A DNA stretch of 64,000 nt. Origin: Sva-07 sp963717385. Lineage in GTDB: Bacteria; Actinomycetota; Acidimicrobiia; Acidimicrobiales; Ilumatobacteraceae. Position numbers and translations under genes: made by a program. A model generated the notes under the pieces. It saw nothing but the letters and a program-made list of their open reading frames with translations, was not told the origin of the DNA and did not search any database. Below are positions 7,594 to 16,774 of the stretch, piece by piece (the stretch's first letter is position 1; every line of letters begins with the position of its first letter). Where the stretch lies: NCBI GenBank assembly GCA_963717385.1, contig CAVQWE010000010.1:1-64000 (forward strand). Reading direction: 5' to 3'.

Positions 7594-8908
7594 ATGGACG
7601 ACTGGTGGATCCCACCGCTGCGATCGACGTTCGAGGGCCGACGGGTGGTTCTTGCCGGCGCCAGCGCGAATTCGTGGACCGAGCACCTGGCTCTGCTGCG
7701 CGCCGCTGGCGCGACGGAGCTCCTCGTCGTGGCAAACACGCTGGGGCGCTGGGGAACGTCCAGATGTAGCAACGGTGGTCGTCGAGGCACCGAAGGGAAT
7801 GTCGACCATGGAGCAGATCCGCTTCGACAACGAGTTCCTGGCCAACCCTCCGGCTGAGGTGATCGCTGCGCTCGAGGTGTTCGACCCATCCGGCGATGCA
7901 CTCGTCATCGGCTCATTCCTCAACACCACCTCACAGCTGGCAGAACGACCATTCGTCTCGTACCGCAGGCCGGAGTGGGTCGCCCTCGAGGACAAGGTGT
8001 TGATCGACGCCTTCTGGGATCGCGCAGGAATCGCTCGACAACCATCGGTGGTCGTAGCGGTGGACGAGGCGGCCGATGCAGGCGCGTCGGTCGATCGAGG
8101 CGATGGCACGGTGTGGGCCGCCGACGCCCGTCACGGCTTCCACGGCGGCGCGTCGCAGACGTATTGGGTTGCCGACGACGCTTCGCGTGCACATGCGCTC
8201 GACCAGTTGCGATCGGTGTGCGAGCAGGTGAGAGTCATGCCATTCCTGGACGGCATCCCCTGTTCGATCCACGGCATCGTGCTCCCCGACGGCGTGGCCG
8301 TGCTGCGACCGGTGGAGATGGTCACACTGCGACAGGGCCATCGGTTCGTGTACGCCGGTTGTGCCACCTACTGGGATCCGCCCGGCGAGATCCGCGAGCA
8401 GATGCGCGCAACAGCGCTCACCGCCGGGATGCAACTTGCCCACGAACTCGACTTCCGAGGCACATTCACTGTCGACGGAGTCGTTGCCTCCGACGGCTTC
8501 TGGCCGACCGAACTCAACCCTCGTTACGGTGCGGGCATCAACACGATTGCCCGCGCGAGCGGGCTGCCGATTTTGCTCATCAACGATCTCGTCGTCGGCG
8601 GACACGACCTCGGTCGCATCGCCGCCGACATCGAGGCGGAACTCGTCGAGCAGGCCGATCTCCACCGAGGCGGCGGCACCTGGATGGGCGGACTGGTCCA
8701 TCACATCGAGCCGGGCCGGCACGACATCGATGGCCACCTCGCTGTTGTCGGCGAGAGCTTCGTGCGCTGCATGTGGGATCCCTCCACAACGCCGGTCGGC
8801 CCGTCGACTGCCCCGCACGCGTGTGTGTTCTGGGAGCGCATCGACCACGAACTCGGCACCGACATCGGTCCCCTGACCCCCGCGCGTGAAGCAACGACCG
8901 GTGTCTGA
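7594..8908 (+). CDS. ATP-grasp domain protein, substrate unknown (frameshifted in this sequence)
   Basis: N-terminal part MDDWWIPPLRSTFEG...VVLAGAS looks like a pre-ATP-grasp Rossmann-type domain. The frame breaks in a GGGG/GCGCT stretch near 7742-7752; with one G removed it reads LGAGERPD and continues. The C-terminal ~330 residues carry ATP-grasp features: VSYRRPEWVALEDKV, FLDGIPCSIHGIV, a central glutamate region and the metal-binding end WPTELNPRYGAG near the 300s. The span is 3n+1 bases, consistent with one insertion. It resembles carboxylate-amine ligases of the PurK/CarB superfamily, but I cannot name a substrate. Its TGA lies inside a diverged palindromic repeat. Confidence 0.7.
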
Positions 8909-8921
8909 CTCCAATGGTCAC
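8900..8921. repeat. GGTGTCxGACxCC palindromic repeat, diverged copy
   Basis: This 22-mer matches the copies at 27497-27518 and 44956-44977 at 18 of 22 positions. It supplies the TGA stop of the ATP-grasp gene and lies just before the convergent ACT-domain gene. Confidence 0.65.
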
Positions 8922-8922
8922 A

Positions 8923-9312
8923 TCAGGCGGTGAGGGCGGCGATGGCGTCGTCAGCGCGGTCGACCGGCACGAGCAGGTGGTCGTGGTGGTAGCCGGCGAG
9001 CACATTGCACGACACGCCGATGTCGGCCAGGCGGGCTGACACCACCGCGGTGAGGCCGACGGCATCGAGACTCGATTGGACCGTGAGCGTCAACCACGCG
9101 TACCGGTGGTCGGTGGCTTGCCCGGCGCGTTCAGCCGCATCAACGGGGAGCACGATCGTGGTCAGTCGTCCCTCCTTCACCAGCGCATGGGCCGCAGCGA
9201 TCAGTCCGGGCGTGGGCACCTCGACGGCGATGTAGACGAAGACACCTGCACGACGTTGCACCCCGAGCGTCGACAGCATCACGTTCAGGTCGGTCTCACC
9301 AGGGGCAGCCAT
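8923..9312 (-). CDS. ACT domain-containing protein (DUF2241-like)
   Basis: 129 residues with two ACT-like repeats. The first holds RAGVFVYIAVEVP followed by a helix and the strand RLTTIVLPVD. The second begins YAWLTLTVQSSLDAVGLTAVVSARLADIG and includes NVLAGYHHDHLLVP, a hallmark of the ACT_7/DUF2241 group. Such proteins are thought to bind small ligands, usually amino acids; the ligand here is unknown. It converges with the ATP-grasp gene. Confidence 0.8.
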   Translation of the reverse strand: MAAPGETDLNVMLSTLGVQRRAGVFVYIAVEVPTPGLIAAAHALVKEGRLTTIVLPVDAAERAGQATDHRYAWLTLTVQSSLDAVGLTAVVSARLADIGVSCNVLAGYHHDHLLVPVDRADDAIAALTA

Positions 9313-9415
9313 GGCTCCAGTGTTCCAGCCGTGTCAAACGAAGGTGGCGCGGCCCGACTCGTCCACCACCGCCGGCAGGCGCGACCATCCGTACACCTAC
9401 GACAAGGAGCACATC

Positions 9416-10483
9416 ATGTCCACTTCGCCGGAGCTGCCGGGACGTCTGGGTACACCGGACCTCGACTTGCGGAATGATCCACGCGCTGATCCGCGGATGC
9501 TGGCGGCAATGGCCCCGATCGGGCTCGACCTCGCTCCGCCACCGTCGCCGGTGACCGCCGCCAGTGCGCTGTCCGACATCCTCGAGAGCTGCATGGAAGC
9601 CGAAGCGGGCTTCCAGATGGCGTTCGGCATGGTGAACGCCCCGGTGACGATCGCTGGCGTCTCGTCGACGGTCGAAACCATCAACGGTGTCGACGGCAAC
9701 GACATCACCCTCTACGTTCATCGCCCCGACCGCGCCGATGGGCCGCTCCCCTGCATCGTGCACACCCATGGTGGCGGCATGGCGATTCTGACTGCCGCCG
9801 ACCCTGGCTACGTCAGATGGCGCGACGAACTCGCGGCGACCGGCCTCGTGGTGGTTGGCGTCGAGTTCCGCAACGCAGCCGGAGTGCTCGGGCCTCATCC
9901 CTTTCCCGCCGGGCTGAACGACTGCGCCAGCGCAGCCCAGTGGGTCATCGCGAACCGGGACGTCCTCGGCGTGTCAACGGTGGTCATCTCCGGTGAATCG
10001 GGCGGGGGAAACCTGTCGATCGCCACCGCTCTGCAGGCGCGTCGCGACGGCTGGATCGACGGCATCGATGGTGTCTACGCCCAATGCCCCTACATCTCGG
10101 GGGCGTACGCAGATCCGCCTGCAGCACTCACGTCATTGTTCGAGAACGACAGGTACTTCCTCGACGTCGAGAACATGGGAGCGATGGCAAAGGCATACGA
10201 CCCCGACGGCACCAACACGACGAATCCGCTCGCCTGGCCGATGCACGCAACCCCCGACGATCTGCGCGGATTGCCACCGCACGTCATCTCGGTGAACCAG
10301 CTCGACCCGCTCCGCGACGAGGGTCTCGCCTACTACCGCACGTTGCTCGACGCCGGTGTGAGCGCGGTGAGTCGAACGGTGAACGGCACGTGCCACGCCG
10401 GTGACTGTCTGTTCCTCGACGCGATGCCCGAAGTCTGGCGTGCGACGATCCGCGACATCAAGGGGTTCGCCGACTCGCTCTGA
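9416..10483 (+). CDS. HSL-type alpha/beta hydrolase (esterase/lipase)
   Basis: 355-residue hydrolase of the hormone-sensitive-lipase family. The oxyanion motif HGGG is at about 118-121, the nucleophile elbow GESGGG at 193-198 (Ser195), and likely acid and base at Asp297 (NQLDPLRD) and His327 (TCHAGD). Start chosen at ATG 9416 because AAGGAG lies 6 bases upstream (9404-9409). The natural ester is unknown. It is convergent with pheT. Confidence 0.87.
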   Translation: MSTSPELPGRLGTPDLDLRNDPRADPRMLAAMAPIGLDLAPPPSPVTAASALSDILESCMEAEAGFQMAFGMVNAPVTIAGVSSTVETINGVDGNDITLYVHRPDRADGPLPCIVHTHGGGMAILTAADPGYVRWRDELAATGLVVVGVEFRNAAGVLGPHPFPAGLNDCASAAQWVIANRDVLGVSTVVISGESGGGNLSIATALQARRDGWIDGIDGVYAQCPYISGAYADPPAALTSLFENDRYFLDVENMGAMAKAYDPDGTNTTNPLAWPMHATPDDLRGLPPHVISVNQLDPLRDEGLAYYRTLLDAGVSAVSRTVNGTCHAGDCLFLDAMPEVWRATIRDIKGFADSL

Positions 10484-10500
10484 ACGAACGAACGAACGAG
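10482..10500. repeat. (GAAC)4 short tandem repeat
   Basis: Four GAAC units plus GAG begin inside the TGA stop of the hydrolase and fill the 20-bp gap to the pheT stop. Too short to assign a role. Confidence 0.7.
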
Positions 10501-10503
10501 CGG

Positions 10504-12870
10504 TCAGGTCCGCAACTGGGCGCCGAGTTTCGTGCTGGCGGCCTCGACGCCGCGGCGTACCTCGGCGACATCCTGATCGGTGAGGTTGCGATCCGCCGCT
10601 TGCAGCCGGATCCGATACGCCAGCGATCGCGTCCCTTCGGCCGCCCGATCGCCTCGGTACACGTCGAACAGATCGAGGTCGACGAGCAGCTTGCCCGCCC
10701 CTTGTCGGACCGCCTTCTCGACCTTCTCGGCCGGGATGTCGTCGGGCACCACGAACGAGAGATCGAGGTCGCTCGACGGGTATCGGCTCGTGGGCTTCCA
10801 CTGCGTCGGCTTGGGCTCACGATCGAGAATCTGATCGAGATCCAACTCCAGGATCGCCACCCGTTCGGTCACTTCGAACGCGGCGAGCACGTCCGGGGCC
10901 ACCTCGCCGACCGCACCGAGCGGATCCTTGCCGGCCTGCAATGTGGCCGAGCGCGTGGCATGGAGGCCTGCGGGCACCTTCGACTGATCGATCCGGGCAC
11001 CGGTTCCGAGTGCGGCGGCCAATTCACGCCACACCGCCATCGCTGCGGGTGCCTCGGCGCCGGCGAGCACCACGGTCAGCGCCTCGTATTCGCCGGGCAG
11101 TTCTCCCTCGGCGGGCGGGTAGACGTGGCCGATCTCGAACAACGCCACACCGGCGCGCCGGTGCGATTCGTTGTAAGCGATCGCTTCGAGGAGGCCCGGG
11201 CGCAGCGACGTTCGCAGCACGCTCTCCTCGGCGACGAGTGGGTTGGTGATCCGCACCGACTCCGCCGAGAGGCCTGCCTTTGCCAAGGTGTCGGGGGCGA
11301 GGAAGGGATTGGGCATCGCCTCGGAGATACCCAATCCCAGCAGTACTTCTCGCGCCAGTCGGCGACGTTGCTGACGCACGCTGAGCTCGCCATGCACCAC
11401 CGACTTCGGCACGGTCTTGCCGAGGCGGTCGTAGCCGTGGTGGCGTGCGATCTCCTCGATCACGTCGACCTCCTCGGTCGAGTCGAGCCGCCAGCTCGGC
11501 AGGACCACCTCACGCGTGGCGCCCTCACCGGACACGGTGTAGCCGATCGGATCGAGGAGCCCGGGCAGGTCGTCGGCGGTCAGATCGGTGCCGAGAACGC
11601 GGTTGACGGCGCTGATGCGCACCGGTGTGGAGCGATGCTCCTCGGGCAACTCGTCGCTGCGAGCGTCGACGGCACCGGCGTGCACCACGAGGTTCGGGCA
11701 CGTCTCGCCCAGCAGTTCGACGAAGCGGGCGATCGCCAGCGGCATCCCGTACGGATCGACGCCGCGTTCGAACCGAGCGGATGCTTCGGAGCGGAGGTTG
11801 GTGCGGGTGACGGTCCGTCCGATCCCGACGAGCGAGAACCACGCCATCTCGAGCGCGACCGTGGTGGTGGCGTCGCTGATCTCGGTGTCGAGGCCACCCA
11901 TGATTCCACCGAGGCCGATCGGGACGTCGTTCGCATCACAGATGAACAGGTCGTCGGAGCTGAACGTGCGCACCTCGCCGTCGAGCGTGGTCAGCGCTTC
12001 GCCGTCGTTCGCCAGACGGATCCGGAACCCGCCACCGCCGAGCGTGTCGAGGTCGTAGGCGTGGTTGGGTTGATTGAGTTCGAGCATCACGTAGTTGCTG
12101 ACGTCGACGACGTTGCTGATCGGCCGCATCCCGGCCGCGGTGAGGCGCTGCGCCATCCAGTCGGCCGACGGCTTGACCTCGATGCCGGAGATCACCGTCG
12201 AGGTGAACCTCGCGCACCGATCGCCGTCGACGATCTCGACGGGGGCGACCCGCTCGGCGCCCGTGACGGCGAGCTCGGGTGTCGGCGGGCGGAACTCGAC
12301 GCCCATCTTGGCGGCGAGGTCGCGGGCAATGCCGACGTAACCCCAGCAGTCCGGGCGGTTGCGCGTGACGTCGGCGTCGATCAGCACGTCGAGGCGCAGA
12401 CCGAGAGCCTCACCGTAGGGTCGACCGAGCGGCACGTCTGGCGGCAGGATCCGGATGCCGGAGTGGTCGTCGCCGAGGCCGAGTTCGCTCGCCGAGCAGA
12501 GCATGCCCTCGGAGTCGATGCCGAGGATGCCGCGCCGTTCGATCGTCATGCCGTTGGGCATCGTGGTGCCGAGCGTGGCGAGCGGCACGATGTCGCCGGC
12601 CGCCATGTTGAAGGCGCCACACCAGACATGGCGTTCCTGGCCGTCGCCGGCGTCGACGTAGACACGCTGGACCTTCGCAGCGTCGGGATGTTGCTCGAGG
12701 CGAAGCACACGGGCGGTCACGACGCCGGGCACGGTCTGGCCGACAGCCGCGATCGAGTCGACCTCGAGGCCGAGCGAGGTGAGGCCGTCGGCGACGCGCT
12801 GGACGTCATCCGCGTCGGCGGGATCGCCGAAATCGCCGTACTCGTTGAGCCAGGACAAGAGGATCTTCAC
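10504..12870 (-). CDS. pheT: Phenylalanine--tRNA ligase beta subunit
   Basis: Large subunit of the (alpha-beta)2 enzyme that charges tRNA-Phe. 788 residues, normal length. It begins KILLSWLNEYGDF, has the tRNA-binding OB domain near residues 40-150, then B3/B4 editing, B5 and the synthetase-like core, and ends with the ferredoxin-fold anticodon-binding domain (SRYPSSDLDLSFVVPD). The GTG at 12870 is chosen: it overlaps the pheS stop as GTGA and gives the family N-terminus. Confidence 0.96.
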   Translation of the reverse strand: MKILLSWLNEYGDFGDPADADDVQRVADGLTSLGLEVDSIAAVGQTVPGVVTARVLRLEQHPDAAKVQRVYVDAGDGQERHVWCGAFNMAAGDIVPLATLGTTMPNGMTIERRGILGIDSEGMLCSASELGLGDDHSGIRILPPDVPLGRPYGEALGLRLDVLIDADVTRNRPDCWGYVGIARDLAAKMGVEFRPPTPELAVTGAERVAPVEIVDGDRCARFTSTVISGIEVKPSADWMAQRLTAAGMRPISNVVDVSNYVMLELNQPNHAYDLDTLGGGGFRIRLANDGEALTTLDGEVRTFSSDDLFICDANDVPIGLGGIMGGLDTEISDATTTVALEMAWFSLVGIGRTVTRTNLRSEASARFERGVDPYGMPLAIARFVELLGETCPNLVVHAGAVDARSDELPEEHRSTPVRISAVNRVLGTDLTADDLPGLLDPIGYTVSGEGATREVVLPSWRLDSTEEVDVIEEIARHHGYDRLGKTVPKSVVHGELSVRQQRRRLAREVLLGLGISEAMPNPFLAPDTLAKAGLSAESVRITNPLVAEESVLRTSLRPGLLEAIAYNESHRRAGVALFEIGHVYPPAEGELPGEYEALTVVLAGAEAPAAMAVWRELAAALGTGARIDQSKVPAGLHATRSATLQAGKDPLGAVGEVAPDVLAAFEVTERVAILELDLDQILDREPKPTQWKPTSRYPSSDLDLSFVVPDDIPAEKVEKAVRQGAGKLLVDLDLFDVYRGDRAAEGTRSLAYRIRLQAADRNLTDQDVAEVRRGVEAASTKLGAQLRT

Positions 12871-13883
12871 GAGAACTGCTCCAGGAATCGGATGTCGTTG
12901 GTGTACATGTCGCGGATGTCCTCGACGCCGTGGCGTTCCTTGGCCATCCGGTCGATGCCGAAGCCGAACGCGAAGCCGCTCCACTCCTCGGGGTCGAGAC
13001 CGCCGGCACGCAGCACGTTGGGATGCACCATGCCGCAGCCCCCCAACTCGATCCAGCCGCCGTCGGGCCGCTGGATGTCGAATTCGGCGGACGGCTCCGT
13101 GAACGGGAAGTAGCTGGGGCGCAGGCGTGACGTGAAGCCGGGTCCGAAGAACGCCTTCGTGAACGCCTCGATCGTGCCGGCGAGGTCGGCCATCGTGATG
13201 TCGCGATCGATCACCAACCCCTCGATCTGGTGGAACACGGGCATGTGGGTCGAGTCGGGCGTGTCGCGCCGGAACACCCGGCCGGGCGCAACGATGTAGA
13301 TCGGCGGCTCGGTCGTGAGCATCGTGCGGATCTGCACCGGCGACGTGTGGGTTCTCAGTACCGTCGTGCCCGGCTCACCCCCTGGTGGAACGTGATCGAC
13401 GAACAGCGTGTCCCATTCCCCGCGGGCCGGATGCCCGATCGGCATGTTGAGCGCTTCGAAGTTGTGCCAGTCCGTCTCGACCTCGGGGCCTTCGGCGACC
13501 TGGAACCCCAGCCCGATGAACACGTCCTCGAGTCGCTCCCACGCCTGGGTGACCAGGTGAGCGTGACCACGAGTCGGCTTGCCCACGAACTCGGTCAGGT
13601 CGAGACGTTCGGACTCGACCCGAGCAGCCAGCGCCTCGGCGCCGAGCGCCGCACGTCGCGCATCCAAGGCGTGTGTGACCACTGCCAGCGCTTCGTTGAT
13701 CGCTTGGCCTGCGGCCTTCTTGTCGTCGATCGATTCGAGCGAGCCCAGCCGGGTCTTCAACTGGGCGAGATCGCCCTTCTTGCCAGCGAGCTTGGTCGTC
13801 AGTGACGTGATGTCATCGAGCGCGCCGGCGGCGTCGATCTCGGCGAGGGCCGCATCGCGGGCGGCGGTGATGTCAGAGAGCAC
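12867..13883 (-). CDS. pheS: Phenylalanine--tRNA ligase alpha subunit
   Basis: Catalytic subunit, 338 residues. An N-terminal coiled coil (about 1-85) precedes the class II core. Visible motifs are the family stretches around THTSPVQIRTM, RVFRRDTPDSTH, the motif 2 loop RPSYFPFTEPSAE and motif 3 FGFGIDRMAKERHG. GTG start with GAAAGG about 5 bases upstream. First gene of the pheST operon. Confidence 0.96.
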   Translation of the reverse strand: MLSDITAARDAALAEIDAAGALDDITSLTTKLAGKKGDLAQLKTRLGSLESIDDKKAAGQAINEALAVVTHALDARRAALGAEALAARVESERLDLTEFVGKPTRGHAHLVTQAWERLEDVFIGLGFQVAEGPEVETDWHNFEALNMPIGHPARGEWDTLFVDHVPPGGEPGTTVLRTHTSPVQIRTMLTTEPPIYIVAPGRVFRRDTPDSTHMPVFHQIEGLVIDRDITMADLAGTIEAFTKAFFGPGFTSRLRPSYFPFTEPSAEFDIQRPDGGWIELGGCGMVHPNVLRAGGLDPEEWSGFAFGFGIDRMAKERHGVEDIRDMYTNDIRFLEQFS

Positions 13884-14184
13884 AGTGACCTTTCGTAGAG
13901 CAGCGTTCGGACGGTTCGACCCCGGACGAACTCAGGAGACGGCACAGGAGCGAGTGATCGCCGACGTGTGGTACGTCATCCCCCGGTTCACCCGGGGCAC
14001 GAAAATCGCTGCGACTGCTGCACGATCGTCGAGGTTACCGCGTGAGCTGTGCGGCGACGACCATGTTTCCGGCCGGGAAACCACCCGAACGGCCGATGCC
14101 CGATCAGCCGAACGACCCTTGTGGGGCCGCAGCTGTCCGTGCACGATCGACTTGATCAACCCCGCCCACGAAAGTGAGTCCCCG
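13884..14184. other. 301-bp gap between divergent pheS and DUF4389 genes
   Basis: No convincing gene. It holds inverted repeats: CCCCGG/CCGGGG at 13981-13997, a GGCCGGG...CGGCC hairpin near 14071-14094, and a possible outer stem joining GCGGC (14051-14055) to GCCGC (14126-14130). These could be a structured leader for the DUF4389 gene. No tRNA or T-box is recognisable. Confidence 0.4.
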
Positions 14185-14886
14185 ATGTCAATGCCTCCGC
14201 CACCACCATCATCTCCTCCACCACCCCCGCCAGCGGCCGTTCCGCCGACCGCCGGCGCGCTGCCGTACCCGGCGCGCCTCTCGATCGACTACCCCCAGCG
14301 GCTCAACCGGGTCACCACGGCGTTTCGCATCGTGTTGATCATCCCGATTGCGGTCGTGATCGGCATCCTCACCAGCAGCGGGACGAACACGGTACAGAAC
14401 GCCGACGGCGACTGGGTGACCACCTCCGGCACCAGCATCACCAGTGCGTTGTTCCTGGTCACGCTGTTGATGATCCTCTTTCGCCAGCGCTATCCGAAGT
14501 GGTGGTTCGACTTCGCGCTCGAACTCAACCGATTCAGTGCTCGCGTCGGCGCCTACTTCGCGTTGCTCACCGATGTGTATCCGTCGACCGTCGACGAACA
14601 GAGCGTCCACCTCGACATCGACTACCCCGATGCCGAGCACGACGTCAACCGCTGGTTGCCCCTGGTGAAGTGGTTCCTCGCGATCCCGCACTACTTCGTA
14701 CTCCTCTTCCTCGGGATCGGCGCCTTCTTCGCTGTCATCATCGCCTGGTTCGCGATCGTCTTCACCGGTCGCTACCCGCAAGGGCTGTTCGATTTCGTGG
14801 TGGGGGTCGGTCGTTGGGGCCTGCGGGTGTACGCCTACGCATTCCTGCTGGTCACCGACCGATACCCACCGTTCTCCCTGCGTTGA
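14185..14886 (+). CDS. DUF4389 family membrane protein
   Basis: 233 residues. A proline-rich N-terminus (about residues 3-22) leads into RLSIDYPQRLNRVTTAF and a membrane segment (about 48-66). There is a second hydrophobic stretch near 90-106 and further segments around 170-200 (a run rich in F, L, I, V). The repeated pattern YPQRLNR / YPDAEHDVNRWLPLVKWFLAIPHY is typical of DUF4389. Function unknown. The ATG has a weak purine-rich site 5 bases upstream. Confidence 0.83.
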   Translation: MSMPPPPPSSPPPPPPAAVPPTAGALPYPARLSIDYPQRLNRVTTAFRIVLIIPIAVVIGILTSSGTNTVQNADGDWVTTSGTSITSALFLVTLLMILFRQRYPKWWFDFALELNRFSARVGAYFALLTDVYPSTVDEQSVHLDIDYPDAEHDVNRWLPLVKWFLAIPHYFVLLFLGIGAFFAVIIAWFAIVFTGRYPQGLFDFVVGVGRWGLRVYAYAFLLVTDRYPPFSLR

Positions 14887-14914
14887 CGGATGACCCAACG
14901 GCAAGACTGGACCG

Positions 14915-15460
14915 GTGACCATCGCCCAGCCCTCGATTCGACCGGCCGCGTCGGCCGACCACGCTGCGATCCAGCGAGTTGTCGCCGATGCGTTCGGGTC
15001 CGAGACCGAGGCCGATCTCGTCGAACGCATCCGAGCGTCGCCCGAATACGAGCCGTCGATGGAGTTCATCGCCGAGCTCGACGGGATCGGTGTGGTGGGC
15101 CACGTGATGATCAGCCGAGCACGCCTCCTGCACCATGGCGGCGAGCGATCGATCGTGATGCTGTCACCACTTGCCGTGGCACCGGATCACCAACGCAATG
15201 GCATCGGCGGTGCGCTCGTACGTGAGGCCACCGGCGTTGCCGAACGCCGCGGTGAACCGTTGGTCGTACTCGAGGGCGATCCGCGCTACTACTCGAGGCT
15301 CGGGTTCGTGGCGGCCGGCGACCATGGGATCGAGCTCCCGCTCCCCGACTGGGCACCGATCGAGGCGGCGCAGGTGCTGCTGCTCGCAACCTTCCAGCCG
15401 TCGGATCGCACCTTGCGCGGACGCGTCGAGTACCCCGCCGCCTTCGACGGGCTCGACTGA
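14915..15460 (+). CDS. GNAT family N-acetyltransferase (YhbS-like)
   Basis: 181 residues. LSPLAVAPDHQRNGIGGALVREA (about 88-110) holds the acetyl-CoA pyrophosphate loop, and VVLEGDPRYYSRLGF follows the YhbS/COG3153 pattern. Substrate unknown. The GTG at 14915 gives MTIAQPSIRPA, a normal family start. It converges with the VOC-SnoaL gene with a 7-bp gap. Confidence 0.83.
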   Translation: MTIAQPSIRPAASADHAAIQRVVADAFGSETEADLVERIRASPEYEPSMEFIAELDGIGVVGHVMISRARLLHHGGERSIVMLSPLAVAPDHQRNGIGGALVREATGVAERRGEPLVVLEGDPRYYSRLGFVAAGDHGIELPLPDWAPIEAAQVLLLATFQPSDRTLRGRVEYPAAFDGLD

Positions 15461-15467
15461 CGGGTGT

Positions 15468-16163
15468 TCAGTCGTCGGTCGGTGTCCCCTGGTGGAAGGC
15501 GAGTTGCCAGCGGCGTCGGCGCCGCACCCACAGCGATGCCCGGTTGCCGGCACCGCGTGCCTGCACACTGCGATAGGTGACGAGCGCCGAGTCGGCCCCG
15601 ACGACGCGCACCTCGAAGTCCGACAGATCGGCTTCGATCGGGCCGATCTCCTGGTCGAGGATCTCACGCCGGCTGTAGGACCGGCCCGACCAGCCGAACT
15701 CGGTGAAGTCGTCCGCGAGGTGCTCGTCCATCCACGAGCGGTCGCGCCGTGTGACATCGGCCCACATGTCTCGTTCGAGTTCGAGCAGGACGGCCGTGGC
15801 GCCCTCGCCGAGCACCGTGTCGACCGCAGGTGCGTCAACAGGCTGGGCCACCCGGAGCCGATTGCCGTCGGGGTCGACCAGTTCGACCTCGCGCGCCCAC
15901 GGCTCTGTGCCGACCACGACACCGAACTCGGCAGCGACCGCATCGATGTCGTCGACCCAGACGTACACCAGCCCGTGGGGGTTGGCGTCACCGGTGTGCT
16001 CGGACAGGTGAATCTGTGCTCCGTCCCTGCGGATGCCGACGTATGCGGGGAGGTGGGGCTCGAAGCGATGCTCGAACACCTGCTCGAAGCCAAGCCGCCG
16101 ATACCAAGCAGCAGCCGCAGACGCGTCGCTGACTCGGAGGATCGGTACGACGTCAGTGGCCAT
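15468..16163 (-). CDS. Two-domain protein: VOC domain plus SnoaL/DUF4440-like domain
   Basis: Residues about 1-110 form a bleomycin-resistance-type VOC module (ILRVSDASAAAAWYRRLGFE at the start, VELVDPDGNRLRVAQP at the end). Residues about 120-231 resemble a SnoaL/DUF4440 ketosteroid-isomerase-like fold (RDRSWMDEHLADDFTEFGWSGRSYSR, then WVRRRRRWQLAFHQGTP). No join defect is visible, so this looks like a real fusion. Substrate unknown. TACGGT lies 6 bases before the ATG. Confidence 0.75.
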   Translation of the reverse strand: MATDVVPILRVSDASAAAAWYRRLGFEQVFEHRFEPHLPAYVGIRRDGAQIHLSEHTGDANPHGLVYVWVDDIDAVAAEFGVVVGTEPWAREVELVDPDGNRLRVAQPVDAPAVDTVLGEGATAVLLELERDMWADVTRRDRSWMDEHLADDFTEFGWSGRSYSRREILDQEIGPIEADLSDFEVRVVGADSALVTYRSVQARGAGNRASLWVRRRRRWQLAFHQGTPTDD

Positions 16164-16169
16164 CAGCCG

Positions 16170-16175
16170 ACCGTA
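16170..16175 (-). promoter_or_regulatory. Putative leaderless -10 hexamer
   Basis: TACGGT on the minus strand, 6 bases before the ATG at 16163. Confidence 0.5.
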
Positions 16176-16216
16176 CTGCGTGGCCCGCTACCCGCGATCG
16201 TGTTCGCGCGCCGAAG

Positions 16217-16222
16217 TAGGGT
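16217..16222 (+). promoter_or_regulatory. Putative leaderless -10 hexamer
   Basis: TAGGGT, 6 bases before the ATG at 16229. It supports that ATG, rather than 16258, as the start of the HNH-like gene. Confidence 0.5.
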
Positions 16223-16228
16223 CGACGA

Positions 16229-16728
16229 ATGCCCACCAACGACTCCGTCCGGTCCTGATGCGTCTCGACGAGGTCGGCGAACACGACGGGTGGCGGTGCT
16301 GGCTGTGCGACGAACCGGTCGATCCCGACATGTCGGTGAACGACCCGCGGGGGCCGAGCATCGACATGCGCACCACCGAGCGAAAGGCCAAGGCAAAGGG
16401 CAGAGGTGGTGGCAAGGGCACGGGCACCGGGCAGGAACGACTCGCTCACCGCTCGTGCAACACGGGCAAGGGAAGCACGAAACCCGTGATCGAGTGGCCC
16501 GACCATCTCTTCGTCGCTGATCCAGCAGTCATCCTCACCACGGTCGATCGGCTGCAGCGCAAGGGCGGCCGCGAGATCGTCGGCCGATGCCTGGAGCACG
16601 CCGATGCAACCGCAGCCGCTGATTGGATCTCTGATCGGATCTCACGCCTCGAGCCCGACCTCGCAGTCACCGCGAGCGTCGAGCCGGGCGGTGGCCAGTT
16701 CATGGTGGTACTGGCAACGACCCGCTGA
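16229..16728 (+). CDS. HNH-like nuclease domain protein (probably frameshifted near the start)
   Basis: The body, from an in-frame ATG at 16258, is 156 residues. It has a CWLC knuckle (WRCWLCDEPVDP) and LAHRSCNTGKG, the zinc-binding frame of small HNH proteins, though the central His-Asn-His is hard to place. The ATG at 16229 carries a TAGGGT promoter signal but reads MPTNDSVRS and stops at 16256-16258. Adding one base there joins it to ...RPVLMRLDEVGEHDGW, and the span is 3n+2 bases. I infer a missing base. Role in restriction or repair is unknown. Confidence 0.6.
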
Positions 16729-16774
16729 GCCCACCGAACTCGTGATCAAGGTGCGGCGGAGGTGCGCAGCTCGT

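Noticed and set aside
9412..10483. Programmed frameshifting as the cause of the many broken genes
   Set aside because: The breaks have no common slippery site, involve both insertions and deletions, and hit unrelated essential genes.
10600..13113. An 837-codon open frame antisense to pheT
   Set aside because: Same reason: pheT and pheS are unmistakable on the other strand.
13884..14184. A T-box or tRNA upstream of pheS
   Set aside because: The GGTTCGACCCCGG string recalls a tRNA T-arm but no acceptor, D-arm or anticodon arm pairs with it, and no T-box NCCA bulge was seen.
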